From NCBI GenBank assembly GCA_937941555.1, contig CALDHJ010000218.1, positions 1 through 5,546 of the forward strand: a stretch of 5,546 nt of DNA, read 5' to 3'. Numbering within the stretch: the stretch's first letter is position 1; every line of letters starts with the position of its first letter. Positions 5,040 to 5,546 of this stretch are shown one piece after another. The notes beneath the pieces were generated by a model. The model did not search any database and was not told the origin of the DNA. It was given only the letters and a program-made list of their open reading frames with translations. The translations under genes and the position numbers were made by a program. The DNA comes from an uncultured Granulosicoccaceae bacterium (GTDB lineage: Bacteria; Pseudomonadota; Gammaproteobacteria; CALCKW01).

Positions 5040-5546
5040 ATGCAAGCATGGAATGAGTGTGCGTCGCGACTGGTTGACGTCGCGTCCGGGCGTGCGCCTG
5101 CGGACACACTGATACGCAATGGACGGTGGGTCAACGTGCACTCCGGCGAAATCCTGCCCGGCACTGACTTTGCCATCGTGTGCGGTCGCTTTGCTGCTGT
5201 CGGGCGAGACCTGAGCCGGACAGTCGGAGACAACACCCGCATCGTTGAGGCGGAAGGCCGCTATGTGTTGCCCGGTTTGTGCGATGCCCATATGCACGTC
5301 GAAAGCGGGATGGTGACGGTGACCGAATTCGCCCGTGCCGTTATTCCGCATGGTACGACAAGCCTTTTCATCGATCCCCACGAAATCGGCAACGTGCTCG
5401 GGCTCGACGGGGTGCGCCTCATGCATGACGAAGCGATGGCGCTGCCGATCAACGTCTTCGTGCAGATGCCCAGCTGTGTGCCGTCTGCGCCGGGGCTTGA
5501 AAATGCCGGCGCGTCGATCGGGATTGCAGACGTGGCCGAAGCCATG
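5040..5546 (+). CDS. ade: Adenine deaminase, N-terminal part (3' truncated by window end)
   Basis: Amidohydrolase-superfamily enzyme that converts adenine to hypoxanthine and ammonia in purine salvage; cytoplasmic and metal-dependent. The frame runs 169 codons from the ATG at 5040 to the last base without a stop. Full-length Ade proteins are roughly 550-600 residues, so under a third is visible. The order of motifs is that of Ade: a small N-terminal beta segment (DTLIRNGRWVNVHSGEI, 22-38), VLPGLCDAHMHVES (76-89) with the metal-binding His84-x-His86, EFARAVIPHGTTS (96-108), DPHEIGNVLGLDG (112-124) with DPHE, and MPSCVPSAPG (143-152). DPHEIxNVLG plus PSCVP distinguishes Ade from dihydroorotase or allantoinase. 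GGAGG precedes the ATG by 5 bases. It lies 182 bases after mazG, apparently with its own promoter region. The catalytic C-terminal half cannot be checked here. Confidence 0.93.
   Translation, partial: MQAWNECASRLVDVASGRAPADTLIRNGRWVNVHSGEILPGTDFAIVCGRFAAVGRDLSRTVGDNTRIVEAEGRYVLPGLCDAHMHVESGMVTVTEFARAVIPHGTTSLFIDPHEIGNVLGLDGVRLMHDEAMALPINVFVQMPSCVPSAPGLENAGASIGIADVAEAM

Noticed and set aside
4909..5112. Small plus-strand gene between mazG and ade (67 codons)
   Set aside because: Arg-rich translation with no ribosome site or domain; it overlaps the ade promoter region and the ade start in another frame.
4899..5426. Minus-strand open frame (175 codons) across the ade start and its control region
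   Set aside because: It runs opposite the conserved Ade motifs and has no family resemblance of its own; the plus-strand frame from 5040 explains the region.

Overview
The window looks like ordinary chromosome from a GC-rich proteobacterium, most likely a gammaproteobacterium. The main reason is the MazG protein, which follows the E. coli protein closely from end to end (263 residues from the preferred start). The taxonomic call is inference from protein resemblance and base composition only. Two of the six genes probably start on TTG or GTG.

Layout, left to right. (1) Positions 2-2154, plus strand: the end of a compatible-solute ABC importer operon. It holds a 5'-truncated ProW-type permease and then a secreted substrate-binding protein of the glycine betaine/proline (OpuAC/ProX) family. 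The ATPase (ProV type) is not visible and would be expected upstream. The operon closes with a strong intrinsic terminator at 2180-2210. (2) Positions 2220-2744, minus strand: a small GNAT acetyltransferase of the YhbS type, convergent with the transporter. (3) Positions 2745-3055: a 311-base divergent intergenic region with a candidate extended -10 promoter facing right. (4) Positions 3056-4857, plus strand: a Zn-dependent medium-chain dehydrogenase with a TTG start, followed almost without a gap by mazG, the nucleoside triphosphate pyrophosphohydrolase. The two are probably co-transcribed and may be translationally coupled. (5) Positions 4858-5039: an intergenic region with two inverted repeats and a TACAAT -10-like box. 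(6) Position 5040 to the window edge: the N-terminal 169 codons of an adenine deaminase (Ade), which runs off the end.

How the genes fit together: the transporter pair imports an osmoprotectant or betaine-like nutrient. MazG and adenine deaminase both act on purine or nucleotide pools and are neighbours, but they are separated by an apparent promoter region, so a functional link is only a suggestion. The dehydrogenase and acetyltransferase substrates cannot be read from the sequence. I saw no mobile element, CRISPR array, tRNA, rRNA or defence system, and no convincing sign of a new multi-gene system. The findings are second-look items of modest interest.
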